Origin: JANXXV01 sp038230275
GTDB lineage: Bacteria; Acidobacteriota; Terriglobia; Bryobacterales; Bryobacteraceae
NCBI GenBank assembly: GCA_038230275.1
Contig: JBBRNO010000002.1
Location: 51,260-115,259, forward strand
Direction: 5' to 3'
Length of the DNA: 64,000 nucleotides
Part shown: in pieces, positions 48,425 through 57,853 of the stretch
Numbering within the stretch: the first letter of the stretch is position 1
Layout of the letters: each line of letters begins with the position of its first letter
Program-made: the position numbers and the translations under genes
The notes under the pieces: model-generated
Seen by the model: only the letters and a program-made list of their open reading frames with translations
What the model was told of the DNA's origin: nothing
Databases searched by the model: none

Positions 48425-48856
48425 CTACTTTCCTTCCTCCATCTTCGCTGTCATCAAACCCACCTTATCGATTCCGGCGCCCTTTGCGATATCGATCGCG
48501 TGGGCTACATATTGAAATTCCAGATCGGGGTCGCCTTTCACAAACACAACCTTCTCCGCGCGGGTCTTGAAGATTTCCATCAAGCGGTTACCCAGCCTGC
48601 CCTCATCGGTTGGTTCAGTATTGATCATCATCTTCTTGTCCTTATCGATGATAATCACCACCGTACGATCTTGCCCGGGTGGAGGTGGCGGCGCATTTGG
48701 CGGCGGGGGCTGCGGCACAAGCGCATCCAGTCCCATCTGGTCCAGCGGCGTGATCACCATGAAGATGATCAGCAGCACAAGCAGAACATCGATGAGGGGC
48801 GTCAGGTTCATGTCCGCCATCGCGCCTTTTCTTCCACCACCGACTGCCATTGACAT
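48425..48856 (-). CDS. exbD: ExbD/TolR family protein (second copy)
   Basis: 143 aa inner-membrane protein with one N-terminal helix carrying the proton-channel Asp in NLTPLIDVLLVLLIIFMVI, then a Pro-rich linker (PPPPNAPPPPPG) and a periplasmic TolR-like domain. Works with ExbB to feed proton-motive force to TonB. It differs from the neighbouring copy in its linker, so the two may form different complexes. Confidence 0.9.
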   Translation of the reverse strand: MSMAVGGGRKGAMADMNLTPLIDVLLVLLIIFMVITPLDQMGLDALVPQPPPPNAPPPPPGQDRTVVIIIDKDKKMMINTEPTDEGRLGNRLMEIFKTRAEKVVFVKGDPDLEFQYVAHAIDIAKGAGIDKVGLMTAKMEEGK

Positions 48857-48910
48857 AAGAATGCTCCTTTATGAAAAACTCTGTCGTTTACCGAAATGCG
48901 CGGTCCGAGC

Positions 48911-49357
48911 CTACTGTCCGGCTGGAGGCGTGGCGGCGGGCGCCGTCTTAGCGTCCTTTTCCGTCAACAATCCAAGCTGGTCCACACCCGCGGCCCGAAG
49001 GTTATCCACCACTTCCACCACGCGTTCGTAGCGGGCGCGGGAATCGCTTCGCAGATACACGGTCTTGTCCACCTTGTTGGTGAGCATATCTTTTACCTTC
49101 TGGGGCAACTGATCCGGCACCATCGCAGTGGTACCCAAATAGGTCTTCCCGTCGCGGCTCACCGCGACCAGGACCGCGTCTTCCTTATCCGCGGCGGACA
49201 TCTTGATCGGATTCTTGGTCTTCACCATGTCCACGCTGATGCCTTTGGAAAGCATGGGAGTGATGACGATGAAGATGATCAACAAAACCAGCATCACGTC
49301 AACCATTGGCGTGACGTTGATGTCGGATACCGGAGCAGGAACCGGTTGTTTTTTCAT
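48911..49357 (-). CDS. exbD: ExbD/TolR family protein (first copy)
   Basis: 148 aa. Single helix with DINVTPMVDVMLVLLIIFIV (channel Asp), then a periplasmic domain. The start at 49357 has a strong AAGGAGA site 8 nt upstream; the frame is open six codons further. It follows the exbB gene and precedes a second exbD. Confidence 0.9.
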   Translation of the reverse strand: MKKQPVPAPVSDINVTPMVDVMLVLLIIFIVITPMLSKGISVDMVKTKNPIKMSAADKEDAVLVAVSRDGKTYLGTTAMVPDQLPQKVKDMLTNKVDKTVYLRSDSRARYERVVEVVDNLRAAGVDQLGLLTEKDAKTAPAATPPAGQ

Positions 49358-49454
49358 GGATGGAATCTCCTTCACTACCAGGATGTGAGAGGAGCCCCGC
49401 GGTCCCTCTCACTCTCCCGAATTCAACTCGCTACGGCCACGATTTCGTGCCGTT

Positions 49455-50195
49455 TTACTTCTTTGCCATCCGCTGCGACCGCTTCAGGAAGTAGTCGATC
49501 AGTTCGGAGCTGGAGTTACCCATTTCGACGTCGAACGACTCCAGTTGACCGGTGAAGTAGTTGTACATCCAGACGGCCGGGATAGCCACAAACAGACCGA
49601 CGGCGGTGGTGACCAACGCTTCCGAAATACCGGCTGAAACGGCGCCTAGACCGGCAGACTTTTCCGTCGCAATTCCACGGAATGCGTTGATGATACCGAT
49701 AACCGTTCCGAACAGTCCGACGAACGGCGCGGTCGAACCGATCGTCGCCAGCGTGCTGATGCCGCGCTTCAATTCGGCGTGCACAATGGCTTCGGAACGT
49801 TCCAGGGCGCGCTTGGAGGCTTCAATCTCTTCACCAGGGATCTCAGTGCTGTCCTGGTGTGCGCGGAATTCCTGCAGACCGGCCACTACAACTTTCGCCA
49901 AATGGCTCTTGCGGTAACGATCCGCAATCTTGATTGCTTCATCCAGCTTGTTCTCACGCAACGCGCCGGCGACGGCGGGAGCGAACTCCCTGGATTGCTT
50001 CCGGGCTGCCTTGAAGGCGATGGCTCTATCGATCATGACGCCGATGGACCAAGCGGACATGATAAAAAGAGTCACAACCACGGCCTTACCCATAATAGTC
50101 ATCTGGCCAACCATCTTGACCAAGTCAAAGCTGATGGCGGGCGATCCTGCTTCTTGAAGAAACATGAAAGCCCATAGGTGCATCTGTAGCAACAT
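49455..50195 (-). CDS. exbB: ExbB/TolQ/MotA-type proton channel protein
   Basis: 246 aa with three membrane segments: VVVTLFIMSAWSIGVMIDRA near the N-terminus, and two near residues 155-215 (IGSTAPFVGLFGTVIGIINAF and VTTAVGLFVAIPAVWMYNYF regions). It forms the channel with ExbD to energise TonB. Start ATG at 50195. Downstream exbD genes are in the same direction. Confidence 0.92.
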   Translation of the reverse strand: MLLQMHLWAFMFLQEAGSPAISFDLVKMVGQMTIMGKAVVVTLFIMSAWSIGVMIDRAIAFKAARKQSREFAPAVAGALRENKLDEAIKIADRYRKSHLAKVVVAGLQEFRAHQDSTEIPGEEIEASKRALERSEAIVHAELKRGISTLATIGSTAPFVGLFGTVIGIINAFRGIATEKSAGLGAVSAGISEALVTTAVGLFVAIPAVWMYNYFTGQLESFDVEMGNSSSELIDYFLKRSQRMAKK

Positions 50196-50281
50196 TCTGA
50201 TTGTCTCCTGCGAGTTGAATTAAGTACCGAAATTTCTTACGAACAAAGTTTACCTGATTTGCGTATACCTTCTCAAGAACG

Positions 50282-51040
50282 CTATTGACTCAGAGTAAAG
50301 TTGACGTCAATCGTCGTCACCACTTCCACCGGCTCACCGTTCAACGTGGTGGGCTGGTAGACCCACTGGCGAACGGCATCCTGCGCGGAAGGAATCAGCA
50401 GAGGATGTCCGCTGACCAGCGTCAAGTTTTGAATGGTGCCATCTTTTCCGATTACCGCGTTGAACCGTACAGTACCCTGGATGCGAGCCTGTTTGGCCAG
50501 TGGAGGATAACTTGGCTTGGGCTGCCGGATCAATTTGGCGGCCTGCACGTTACCACCGACACGAATGGACTTTGGGGTCACCGGCTTGGGCGCTTCCTTC
50601 ACCGGCGGGGGAGGAGGAGCGGCGGACGGGATCCCGCCGATGATACCACCCAGCACGCCGCCGCCGACTCCGCCGGGAACTCCACCGGGAACTCCACCGA
50701 CTACGCCCGGCGTACCGGCCATGGGAGGAAGCTCTTCTTCCTTGATATTGGCGATGTCTTTGGGAATGACTTTCGGAGCCATCAGCTTGTTGGCGTCGAA
50801 CTGACGAGGGATGACTTTGACAACTTTAACCGGAGCGGCTGCGGGCGGAGGCGGTGGTGGTGGCGGTGGCGGCGGGGCCACCAGGAAGCTGGTGAGCTGC
50901 GTCCTGGGAAGAGAGTCGGTGAAGATCAGGGGAATGAGCACCAGGACGATGATCAACACCACCTGAACGGCGAAGGAGACGAACACCGAAGCGCTCTTGC
51001 GAGTCCGGTTTCCGCTCTCGACGAAGGTCTGTTCAAACAT
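50282..51040 (-). CDS. tonB: TonB family energy transducer
   Basis: 252 aa: an N-terminal anchor helix (VSFAVQVVLIIVLVLIPLIF), a proline run (eleven Pro after FLVA), a Gly/Val/Pro linker, and a C-terminal TonB domain with YPPLAKQARIQGTVRFNAVI and VRQWVYQPTTLNGEPV. It spans the periplasm to drive outer-membrane receptors. The ATG at 51040 has an AAGGGG site; the frame extends to 51088. Confidence 0.9.
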   Translation of the reverse strand: MFEQTFVESGNRTRKSASVFVSFAVQVVLIIVLVLIPLIFTDSLPRTQLTSFLVAPPPPPPPPPPPAAAPVKVVKVIPRQFDANKLMAPKVIPKDIANIKEEELPPMAGTPGVVGGVPGGVPGGVGGGVLGGIIGGIPSAAPPPPPVKEAPKPVTPKSIRVGGNVQAAKLIRQPKPSYPPLAKQARIQGTVRFNAVIGKDGTIQNLTLVSGHPLLIPSAQDAVRQWVYQPTTLNGEPVEVVTTIDVNFTLSQ

Positions 51041-51113
51041 GACAATTACCCCTTTTCGTTGCCGCGCGATTTGCCTTCTCTCACGCACGGCCTACTAGTT
51101 TAAGTTAAATTCT

Positions 51114-52310
51114 TCAGCGGCGCCGAACTGCCCCGGCAGCCAGTGCCGGTGCGGTTCCCTTCCGCTTTTCCACAAAATCCTGCCACAGAACCAGGATCGG
51201 ACTGGCAATAAAGATCGAAGAGTAGGTGCCGACGATAATACCAACAACCAGAGCAAAAGAAAATCCCTTCAGCACCGGACCACCGAAAAGAAACAAGGAA
51301 AGCGCGGTAAGCAACGTCAAACCCGAGGTCAGCAGCGTCCGGCTCAACGTCTGGTTCACGCTGATGTTGATCAGGTTCTCCAGTTTCTCCCGCCGCATCA
51401 ACTTCAGGTTTTCCCGAATCCGGTCGAACACAACAATCGTGTCGTTCATGGAGTAGCCAACCAAGGTCAACAGCGCCGCTACCACCGTCAGCGATATTTC
51501 CATGTTGAACAACGAGAACAGACCGATCGTGATAATCGTATCGTGAAATACCGCCAGCACCGCGGCGACGCCATAAATCCACTCAAACCGGAATGCGATA
51601 TAGATTAGCATTCCTCCCAAGGCGGACAGCACTACGTAAATCGCCTGGCGGCGCAGGTCCGAGCCAATCTTGGCACCCACCAATTCCACATTGCGGATGG
51701 CGTAGGGCGCCGCATAAAATTCCTGGTTCAGCGCCGCAATCACCGGCGCGGTTACACCTGGAACGCCGGAAAGCTGTTCAAAGTTGCGAAGCAGCCCCGA
51801 CTGCGGCGGGGTATCGCGATACTTTGTGATCGCCTTCGACATATCCTGCAATTGTTGTTCCGAGATGCCTGCGCCAGTCCGCTGCAGCGCATCACGAAGC
51901 TTGTCGGCGACCGCTCCGGCCCCGGCGTTGTTGATATCCAGACGTTGGCCTCCGCTCTGGCCAAACTCTTTGGCGAGCGTGTCTACAATCGCCTGCCGCG
52001 TCACCGCCAGCGTCTTCTCGTCCTGAATTTCCGTGCCGATGATCAGCTCGTTCGTACCCTGCACTTCCACCACTTCGGGTGCGCCGCCGCCAGGAATCTT
52101 CGAGGCCAGCGCCAGTCGGACTTTGTCCGGCATCGGCTTGTCCGCAAACTTCACGTACACCAGCGCACCACCGCGAAAATCGATCCCGTAACGAGGTCCG
52201 CCGCGCGCCATCAGACTCACCAGGCCCGCCCCAGTCAGTATCAGAGAAGCGATGATGAAGGGCCACTTCTTACCCAGAAAGTCAAAATTCGTGTTCTTAA
52301 AAAGTTCCAT
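51114..52310 (-). CDS. secF: Protein translocase subunit SecF
   Basis: 398 aa RND-type membrane protein that with SecD uses proton-motive force to help secretion. The N-terminal helix is followed by GIDFRGGALVYVKF, a periplasmic domain that is longer than usual (about 130-170 inserted helical residues), and the C-terminal helix bundle with GYSMNDTIVVFDRIREN. The ATG at 52310 (MELFKNTNFDFLG) is preferred to a TTG at 52322. A 164-bp gap separates it from secD; I see no gene in that gap. Confidence 0.94.
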   Translation of the reverse strand: MELFKNTNFDFLGKKWPFIIASLILTGAGLVSLMARGGPRYGIDFRGGALVYVKFADKPMPDKVRLALASKIPGGGAPEVVEVQGTNELIIGTEIQDEKTLAVTRQAIVDTLAKEFGQSGGQRLDINNAGAGAVADKLRDALQRTGAGISEQQLQDMSKAITKYRDTPPQSGLLRNFEQLSGVPGVTAPVIAALNQEFYAAPYAIRNVELVGAKIGSDLRRQAIYVVLSALGGMLIYIAFRFEWIYGVAAVLAVFHDTIITIGLFSLFNMEISLTVVAALLTLVGYSMNDTIVVFDRIRENLKLMRREKLENLINISVNQTLSRTLLTSGLTLLTALSLFLFGGPVLKGFSFALVVGIIVGTYSSIFIASPILVLWQDFVEKRKGTAPALAAGAVRRR

Positions 52311-52474
52311 GAATCCGATCAAGCTGGCATTCGTCTTGTTTAGACACCAGCACCTATCAAACAGTTCCCGTAAAACGTATCATAAAACGGCCCCAACCTC
52401 AAACCGTTCCAAAGGGTTACACCAAAACGCCACCAGTTGCGCGCCGGCCCCGAGGCCTGCTCGCCGCGGCGCAG

Positions 52475-54091
52475 TTAGATGCTCAGCGTGGTGAGTTGCC
52501 GTTTGCCGGACAACTCCCAGTCGAAGATAAACTTCGACACAAATACTGCGGTAAACACATTAGCTACTAAGCCTATCACTAGGGTGACGGCAAATCCCTT
52601 CACTGGCCCGGTTCCGAACAAAAAGAGAAACGCGCACGACACCACGGTGGTCACGTGCGTATCGATGATGGTGCCCAGCGCCTTACTGAATCCCATATCT
52701 ACCGCCGCAATCACCGCCTTGCCGGATCGCAGCTCTTCGCGGATGCGTTCAAAAATCAGCACGTTGCTATCCACCGCCATACCGATGGTCAGAATGAATC
52801 CCGCAATGCCAGGGAGTGTGAGTACCGCTTCGAAATAGCTCAGCGCCGCCAGAAGGATCACTGCGTTCAATACCAAGGCGAGGGTCGCGTTGATGCCGCT
52901 GCGCTTGTAGTAAACCAGCATCACCAGAACCACTGCGACAATCCCGACGACGCCCGCCAGCAGTCCCTGCTGAATGGAGTCGGCGCCCAGGGATGGACCA
53001 ACCGTCCGCTCTTCCAGATAGATCAAGCTGGCCGGCAGCGAACCCGCCCGTAGCACCAAGGCGAGATCAGAGGCGTCCTGCTGATTGGACGCACCTGTAA
53101 TCCGTCCGTTGTCGCTGATCTTATTCTGAATCGTAGGAGCACTGCGCCATTGATTGTCGAGCACAATCGCCAGCCGGTTGCCAATGTTGCTTTCGGTAAA
53201 ACGCTCAAACCGTTTTGCCGCGTCCTGCGTCAGCACGAAATTCGTTTCCCATTTGCCCATTTCACCCTGCGCCGGTTTCGCATCGCGAAGATCGCTGCCG
53301 CGGATCACCGGATTGCGGGTCACCAGAAGCCAGCCGCTGGAATTATCGCCCCGGCCAACGCCCTTCAGCAGCTTCGTGTTCAGCGGCAATACTCCGCCAT
53401 GCTTCACGCGGGCTTCCTGGTCGTCCGCAAAGGGTCCGTCTTTCACTTCGTAAAGCTCAAGAACAGCCGCCGTCTGAATCAACTGCTTGATACGAGCAGG
53501 ATCGTCAACACCCGGAAGCTCCACCAGAATTTCAGAAGCACCGTCGGTTCTGCCGCGCGGGATGACCGAAGATTCAGCCAGGCCCAGCCCATCCACGCGA
53601 GTCTTAATGGTGCGGATGGCGCTCTCCACCGTCCCGCGGCGCAGCTCCAGCGCATCACTGGGCCGGATGGTCATCTTGTAATTATTCACGCCATCCGAAC
53701 TAAGGATCCACGCCTTGAAATTATCGTTGGCGATCCCGCGGAATGTTCCGGCCTTCTCCGGCGGGATGCCTTTGATGGTCACCTGGACCGTCTCGGCTGT
53801 CTCCAGGCTGGGCGGCTCGGTGTTGTCGATCTGGGTGAAGCTGATATTTTGCTTGGTAAGCTCTTCCTTCAACCGTTCGCCCACCTGCGCCGCCTCCGCT
53901 TTGAAGGCGTCCTGCACCTGCACCTGCAACACCAGGTGGCTTCCGCCGCGCAGATCGAGGCCCAGGTGGATGTTCTTATTCCAGTTGCCAACCAGTTCGT
54001 CTTTCGATTTCGGAAACCCGACCAACAGGTACGCGCATGCCAGCAGAACGGCAAGGATGACAACGGCTTTGATCTTCAAACTCTTATTCAT
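52475..54091 (-). CDS. secD: Protein translocase subunit SecD
   Basis: 538 aa. Conserved D1-D6 motifs: LGLDLRGGSHLVLQV near the N-terminus, the large P1 periplasmic domain, ELPGVDDPARIKQLI, and the C-terminal bundle with GMAVDSNVLIFERIREEL. Partner of SecF encoded next. It follows yajC by about 21 bp. Confidence 0.95.
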   Translation of the reverse strand: MNKSLKIKAVVILAVLLACAYLLVGFPKSKDELVGNWNKNIHLGLDLRGGSHLVLQVQVQDAFKAEAAQVGERLKEELTKQNISFTQIDNTEPPSLETAETVQVTIKGIPPEKAGTFRGIANDNFKAWILSSDGVNNYKMTIRPSDALELRRGTVESAIRTIKTRVDGLGLAESSVIPRGRTDGASEILVELPGVDDPARIKQLIQTAAVLELYEVKDGPFADDQEARVKHGGVLPLNTKLLKGVGRGDNSSGWLLVTRNPVIRGSDLRDAKPAQGEMGKWETNFVLTQDAAKRFERFTESNIGNRLAIVLDNQWRSAPTIQNKISDNGRITGASNQQDASDLALVLRAGSLPASLIYLEERTVGPSLGADSIQQGLLAGVVGIVAVVLVMLVYYKRSGINATLALVLNAVILLAALSYFEAVLTLPGIAGFILTIGMAVDSNVLIFERIREELRSGKAVIAAVDMGFSKALGTIIDTHVTTVVSCAFLFLFGTGPVKGFAVTLVIGLVANVFTAVFVSKFIFDWELSGKRQLTTLSI

Positions 54092-54112
54092 GTGCTTCTA
54101 ATTTCGCCTCAG

Positions 54113-54424
54113 TTATTTTTCGGAAACCAGGGCCGCGACGGCGCTTCTTGCGACCTGTAACTTGATGTTATCCGGCTTGACTCTCACCACCAGCGTATCA
54201 TCACCGGTGTTCATGGAAACTATGGTTCCAACAATGCCGCCCGTGGTTTGAACCACGTTCCCATTTTGCAATCCTTCCAGCATTTGCTTCATCTGTTTCT
54301 TCTGCTTCTGCATTGGCATGAACAGCAGGAAATAAAAGATTCCAAAGATCAGCAGGATCGGCAAAAAGCCGAGCAGCTGGGTGGATTGGTTTTGAATGAA
54401 TAGCAGGTTTAGGGGCACAAACAT
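54113..54424 (-). CDS. yajC: YajC, Sec translocon auxiliary subunit
   Basis: 103 aa with one membrane helix (LPILLIFGIFYFLLFMPMQ) and a small cytosolic domain containing NGNVVQTTGGIVGTIV. Forms a complex with SecDF. Classic tgt-yajC-secD-secF order is kept here. Confidence 0.94.
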   Translation of the reverse strand: MFVPLNLLFIQNQSTQLLGFLPILLIFGIFYFLLFMPMQKQKKQMKQMLEGLQNGNVVQTTGGIVGTIVSMNTGDDTLVVRVKPDNIKLQVARSAVAALVSEK

Positions 54425-54448
54425 CTTTCACCGGCAGTGAGCCGGACT

Positions 54449-55582
54449 TTACGAATTGAGGATAGGAACAGAGCGGACGGCATGCAGGTATTGCGGGAAG
54501 GTCCCAAGGAGAATAGCCTGCCTCATTTGGCGCATAATGTCAAGGTATCGCTGCAGGTTGTGCAGCGTGGCCAGCGTGGAAAACAGAATTTCACCGGCCT
54601 GGAAAAGATGCCGCAAGTAGGCCCGGCTGAAATTTCGACAGGTGTAGCAGCGGCATTCGGCGTCCAGCGGTGCCGGGTCTTCTTTATATTTGGCGTGCTT
54701 GATAATCACCTTGCCCGAGGCGGTAAACAGGCATCCATTGCGCGCGTTGCGCGATGGCAGGACGCAGTCCATCATGTCGACGCCGCGCGCCACATACTCC
54801 GGTAACTCCTCTGGCATCCCCACGCCCATCACGTACCGAGGGCGGTCGCGCGGCAGCAGCGGCACCGTGGCTTCCACCATTTCCTGACTTAAATCCCGAG
54901 GCTCTCCAACCGATAACCCGCCTATTGCATATCCATCGGCATTCAGGTCCAGCAGTTCCCGTGCGCATTCGGCGCGCAGATCGGCATACATCGAGCCCTG
55001 CACAATGGGGAACAACGCGTGAATCGATTCGATGCTCTCCATGCGGCGCCTGAAATGGTCAAACCCTTTACGGGCCCAACGAATAGTCCGGTCCATGGAA
55101 ACTTTCGCTTCCAGGTGCGTCGCCGGATACCCCAGGCACTCATCCAGCACCATGGCAATATCGCTGCCGAACGCGAGTTGCACATCCACCGTGGATTCCG
55201 GTGTAAACATATGCGGGTCGCCGTTCAGATGCGAGTGGAACAGAACGCCCTCTTCGGTGATCTTGCGCAGGCTGTTCAGGCTGAAAACCTGAAAGCCGCC
55301 CGAGTCGGTGAGAATTGCCCGCGGCCATGACGCAAATTTGTGAAGGCCACCTAAGCGCTGAATTGTTTCATGGCCGGGCCGCAAGAAGAGGTGGTAGGTG
55401 TTCGCCAGAATGATCTTGGCATCCAGGCTCTCGGCCAGATCGCGAGGCGTGACGCCTTTCACCGTGCCCTGCGTTCCGACAGGCATGAATACAGGCGTCT
55501 CAACGATTCCATGGCCAGTGTGGAGCAAGCCGGCCCGCGCGCCGGTCACCGGACACTCAGCTTGCAATTCGAATCTAAGCAT
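54449..55582 (-). CDS. tgt: Queuine tRNA-ribosyltransferase
   Basis: 377 aa. Exchanges guanine-34 for the queuosine precursor in GUN-anticodon tRNAs. Conserved ILTDSGGFQVFSL (catalytic Asp region), GGLSVGEP, VMGVGMPEEL and the second catalytic segment DMMDCVLPSRNARNG. The zinc site CRCYTC with downstream Cys and His is present. Heads the minus-strand series tgt-yajC-secDF-tonB-exbBDD. Confidence 0.96.
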   Translation of the reverse strand: MLRFELQAECPVTGARAGLLHTGHGIVETPVFMPVGTQGTVKGVTPRDLAESLDAKIILANTYHLFLRPGHETIQRLGGLHKFASWPRAILTDSGGFQVFSLNSLRKITEEGVLFHSHLNGDPHMFTPESTVDVQLAFGSDIAMVLDECLGYPATHLEAKVSMDRTIRWARKGFDHFRRRMESIESIHALFPIVQGSMYADLRAECARELLDLNADGYAIGGLSVGEPRDLSQEMVEATVPLLPRDRPRYVMGVGMPEELPEYVARGVDMMDCVLPSRNARNGCLFTASGKVIIKHAKYKEDPAPLDAECRCYTCRNFSRAYLRHLFQAGEILFSTLATLHNLQRYLDIMRQMRQAILLGTFPQYLHAVRSVPILNS

Positions 55583-55632
55583 GATTTGAGATTAACCTGA
55601 GGCTTCTTGCTCAATGTCAACGACGCTGGTTT

Positions 55633-55651
55633 CCAGTATTCTGAACACTGG
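55633..55651. promoter_or_regulatory. Near-perfect palindrome upstream of tgt
   Basis: CCAGTATTCTGAACACTGG, symmetric except for one pair, in the 77-bp gap between tgt and the divergent small exported protein. It may be an operator; no regulator can be named. Confidence 0.35.
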
Positions 55652-55659
55652 GGTGTTCC

Positions 55660-56133
55660 GTGAAACTGGCTCTATGCGCCGCGTTCCTGCCTGCGATTCT
55701 ATCCGCACAGGTAATCCTGGAAACTGGAATCTTGACCGGCGCCACCGCAACCGCGGCCGGCACGGCAGGCAAGGGAACCGCAAAGGCTCTTTCCGGCGTT
55801 TTTGGTACCGTCCAAAAAACCGCCGCTCAAGCTGCCGCGGGTGCGCCCATGCCGAAGCAAGCTCAACCAGCCGTTATCGCCATCGAAGTCGCAATCGAAA
55901 AGGTCGCAGTCGAAAAACCAGTGGAACCGGTGAAACTCCCAGATGTGGCTCAGATCTCAACAGGCATGACGCGGGAGGAACTTCTCGCCAAGTTTGGTGC
56001 CCCGTCGCAGAAGATGACCATTCCGGAAGGCGCTCATCTAACGGAACGCTTTCGTTATGATGTGGGCAAAGACTCGGTGAGGGTGATTCTGGAAGATGGC
56101 AAAGTGAAAGAAGCGATCGCCTCCGCACCCTAA
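55660..56133 (+). CDS. Exported SmpA/OmlA-like small protein
   Basis: 157 aa starting at a GTG. A signal peptide (KLALCAAFLPAILSAQ), an Ala/Thr-rich low-complexity stretch to about residue 90, then a domain reading ISTGMTREELLAKFGAPSQK that resembles the BamE/SmpA fold often found in envelope proteins. No lipobox cysteine. Function unknown. Confidence 0.65.
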   Translation: MKLALCAAFLPAILSAQVILETGILTGATATAAGTAGKGTAKALSGVFGTVQKTAAQAAAGAPMPKQAQPAVIAIEVAIEKVAVEKPVEPVKLPDVAQISTGMTREELLAKFGAPSQKMTIPEGAHLTERFRYDVGKDSVRVILEDGKVKEAIASAP

Positions 56134-56146
56134 CCGGCGGCGCGCA

Positions 56147-56557
56147 CTAACGTGTTGCGCCTTCCTGCTTCGGGACGGGTTCGCAGTGTTCCGTCAACCA
56201 GGCTGCAAACTGCGCTTGTGTCAGTTTGTGCTCGGCCAGATCCAACATGGCGGCGACAACCTCCGCCTGGCTCGCGGCTATCTCGAAACCATTGTCGAAA
56301 AGAAACACATATGCAGTTAGGAAGGAAGTCCGTTTGTTGCCGTCAATGAAGCCATGATTCTGCGATAACCCCGCGGCATAGGCAGCGGCCAGTTCGAATA
56401 CCGACGGTGTTCCATAGGTGAACAGGTGCCGCGGTTTCGCCAGCGCCGACTCGATACCTGCCAAATCCCGAACCCCGTGCGCACCGCCGTGTTCATCCAG
56501 CTGTTCGGCGTGTAACGCTAGAACCAGGTCTAACCCGATCCACCGGGGTTCGTTCAC
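56147..56557 (-). CDS. doc: Doc-type (Fic fold) toxin
   Basis: 136 aa. The active-site motif HGFIDGNKRTSF (68-79) matches the Doc subfamily of Fic proteins, which inactivate EF-Tu by phosphorylation. The downstream HALFVFLxxNG-like helix is present as FLTAYVFLFDNG. It overlaps the upstream antitoxin-like gene by 4 bp, the usual arrangement of such modules. Confidence 0.88.
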   Translation of the reverse strand: MNEPRWIGLDLVLALHAEQLDEHGGAHGVRDLAGIESALAKPRHLFTYGTPSVFELAAAYAAGLSQNHGFIDGNKRTSFLTAYVFLFDNGFEIAASQAEVVAAMLDLAEHKLTQAQFAAWLTEHCEPVPKQEGATR

Positions 56558-56769
56558 TTTGCCAGTTCCGAGAGGGCCTCACGATACTTGGACATCCCCA
56601 GGCGGGCGATCTCAATCTGGCGCTGGAAATTGGGATCGGCGGGAGTTTCCCCCGCATAGGACCTCAATTGCTCTTCGACTAACTCTTGAAACGACTGATG
56701 ATCCTTCACCAACTTAACCTTGACCCGTTGATGCAGATCCTCCGGAAGCCGAATCGTAATCGTCTTCAT
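56554..56769 (-). CDS. Ribbon-helix-helix antitoxin of the Doc pair
   Basis: 71 aa from the ATG at 56769 (MKTITIRLPEDLHQRVKVK); a start at 56793 would add eight residues. The N-terminal strand-helix-helix is typical of Arc/CopG-type DNA-binding antitoxins rather than Phd. The C-terminal tail (NFQRQIEIARLGMSKYREAL) would wrap the toxin. Likely also represses its own operon. Confidence 0.78.
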   Translation of the reverse strand: MKTITIRLPEDLHQRVKVKLVKDHQSFQELVEEQLRSYAGETPADPNFQRQIEIARLGMSKYREALSELAK

Positions 56770-56852
56770 CGTCTTGACAGCAGAACTAGCCATGGCCTTT
56801 TCTCCCTGAAATCATAATAGCATACTTTCTTGCTGTCATGACTGCAAACAGT

Positions 56853-57728
56853 CTACGCCCCTCGCACCACCTCAAGAAACGCCTTCGCCGCGTGGCTGAG
56901 CGCGCGCCTCGCCGGATAAACCAACCGGATCTTGCGGTCTACTTCGAGTTCATCCACTTTCACTTCCCGCAACGTCTTCTGCTCCAACTCCTGCGCCACG
57001 CACATCTGCGGCAGGAACGCCACGCCTTCATTGCGCTGCACCAGTTTCCGGATAGTCTCGACGGTAGGCATCTCCACGTCCATGTTCAACGCCACTTTAT
57101 GCCGTTGAAACTCACGCAGCACCACCTCGCGATACGGCGATAAAACATTGTGGGCAATGAATGTTTCCATGCCAAGCTCCGTGATCGAGACGTGCGTCAG
57201 CTTGGCGAACCGGTGTACCGGCGAAACCACGAACGCCAGGTGATCGGTATAAATCACCTCGCTGATCAAGCGCTCGTCTTCGGGATCGTAGCTGATCACT
57301 CCCAGTTCCAGATCGCCATCGATCAATTGCGCGGGCACTTTGCTGGATAAACTCCGCCGCACCTGGACCTTCACTTTCGGATACAGCCGCCGGTACTGTT
57401 CAATATGCTTCAACAAGTACAACGATGTGGACTCGTTCGCCCCGATGATCAGCCGCCCCGCCGAGTTATCCCGCAGCTCCGCCAGCGAGTTTTGCAGTTC
57501 GCTTTGCAGGTTCTCGAACCGCCGCGCATACTCCATTACGATCCGGCCGGCGTCGGTCAGAATCAACGGATTTCCGGATCGATCGATCAGCCGCTCCTGC
57601 AGCGCCGCCTCCAGTCGCTGCACGGCTAGTGAAATAGCGGGTTGCGTTCGAAACAGTTTTTCCGCGGCGCGCGAGAAACTCTTCTCCGTTGCGACTGTCA
57701 AGAAGACCTTCAGAGGATATAATTCCAT
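56853..57728 (-). CDS. LysR family regulator divergent from leuABCD
   Basis: 291 aa: wHTH with FSRAAEKLFRTQPAISLAVQ, then a substrate-binding domain of the CysB/CbbR kind (RLIIGANESTSLYLL). The ATG at 57728 has an AGGTGA site; the frame is open to 57785. It faces the leucine operon across a region with a perfect palindrome, so control of leu genes is the simplest guess. Confidence 0.88.
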   Translation of the reverse strand: MELYPLKVFLTVATEKSFSRAAEKLFRTQPAISLAVQRLEAALQERLIDRSGNPLILTDAGRIVMEYARRFENLQSELQNSLAELRDNSAGRLIIGANESTSLYLLKHIEQYRRLYPKVKVQVRRSLSSKVPAQLIDGDLELGVISYDPEDERLISEVIYTDHLAFVVSPVHRFAKLTHVSITELGMETFIAHNVLSPYREVVLREFQRHKVALNMDVEMPTVETIRKLVQRNEGVAFLPQMCVAQELEQKTLREVKVDELEVDRKIRLVYPARRALSHAAKAFLEVVRGA

Positions 57729-57791
57729 AGAGCGTTCACCTAGCCGCCCATAAGGACCGCTAATCGTATTATCACTCCTTATCATCGGAAC

Positions 57792-57808
57792 GCAAATTAT
57801 AAATTTGC
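57792..57808. promoter_or_regulatory. Probable LysR-type operator between the regulator and leuA
   Basis: Perfect inverted repeat GCAAATT-ATA-AATTTGC, centred about 70 bp from the regulator's start and 54 bp from leuA. The AT-rich dyad with T-N11-A symmetry is typical of LysR binding boxes. Confidence 0.6.
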
Positions 57809-57853
57809 TAAATCAATCTCGCGCCTTGATAATGGTGGCTGGAGAAAGTCGAC

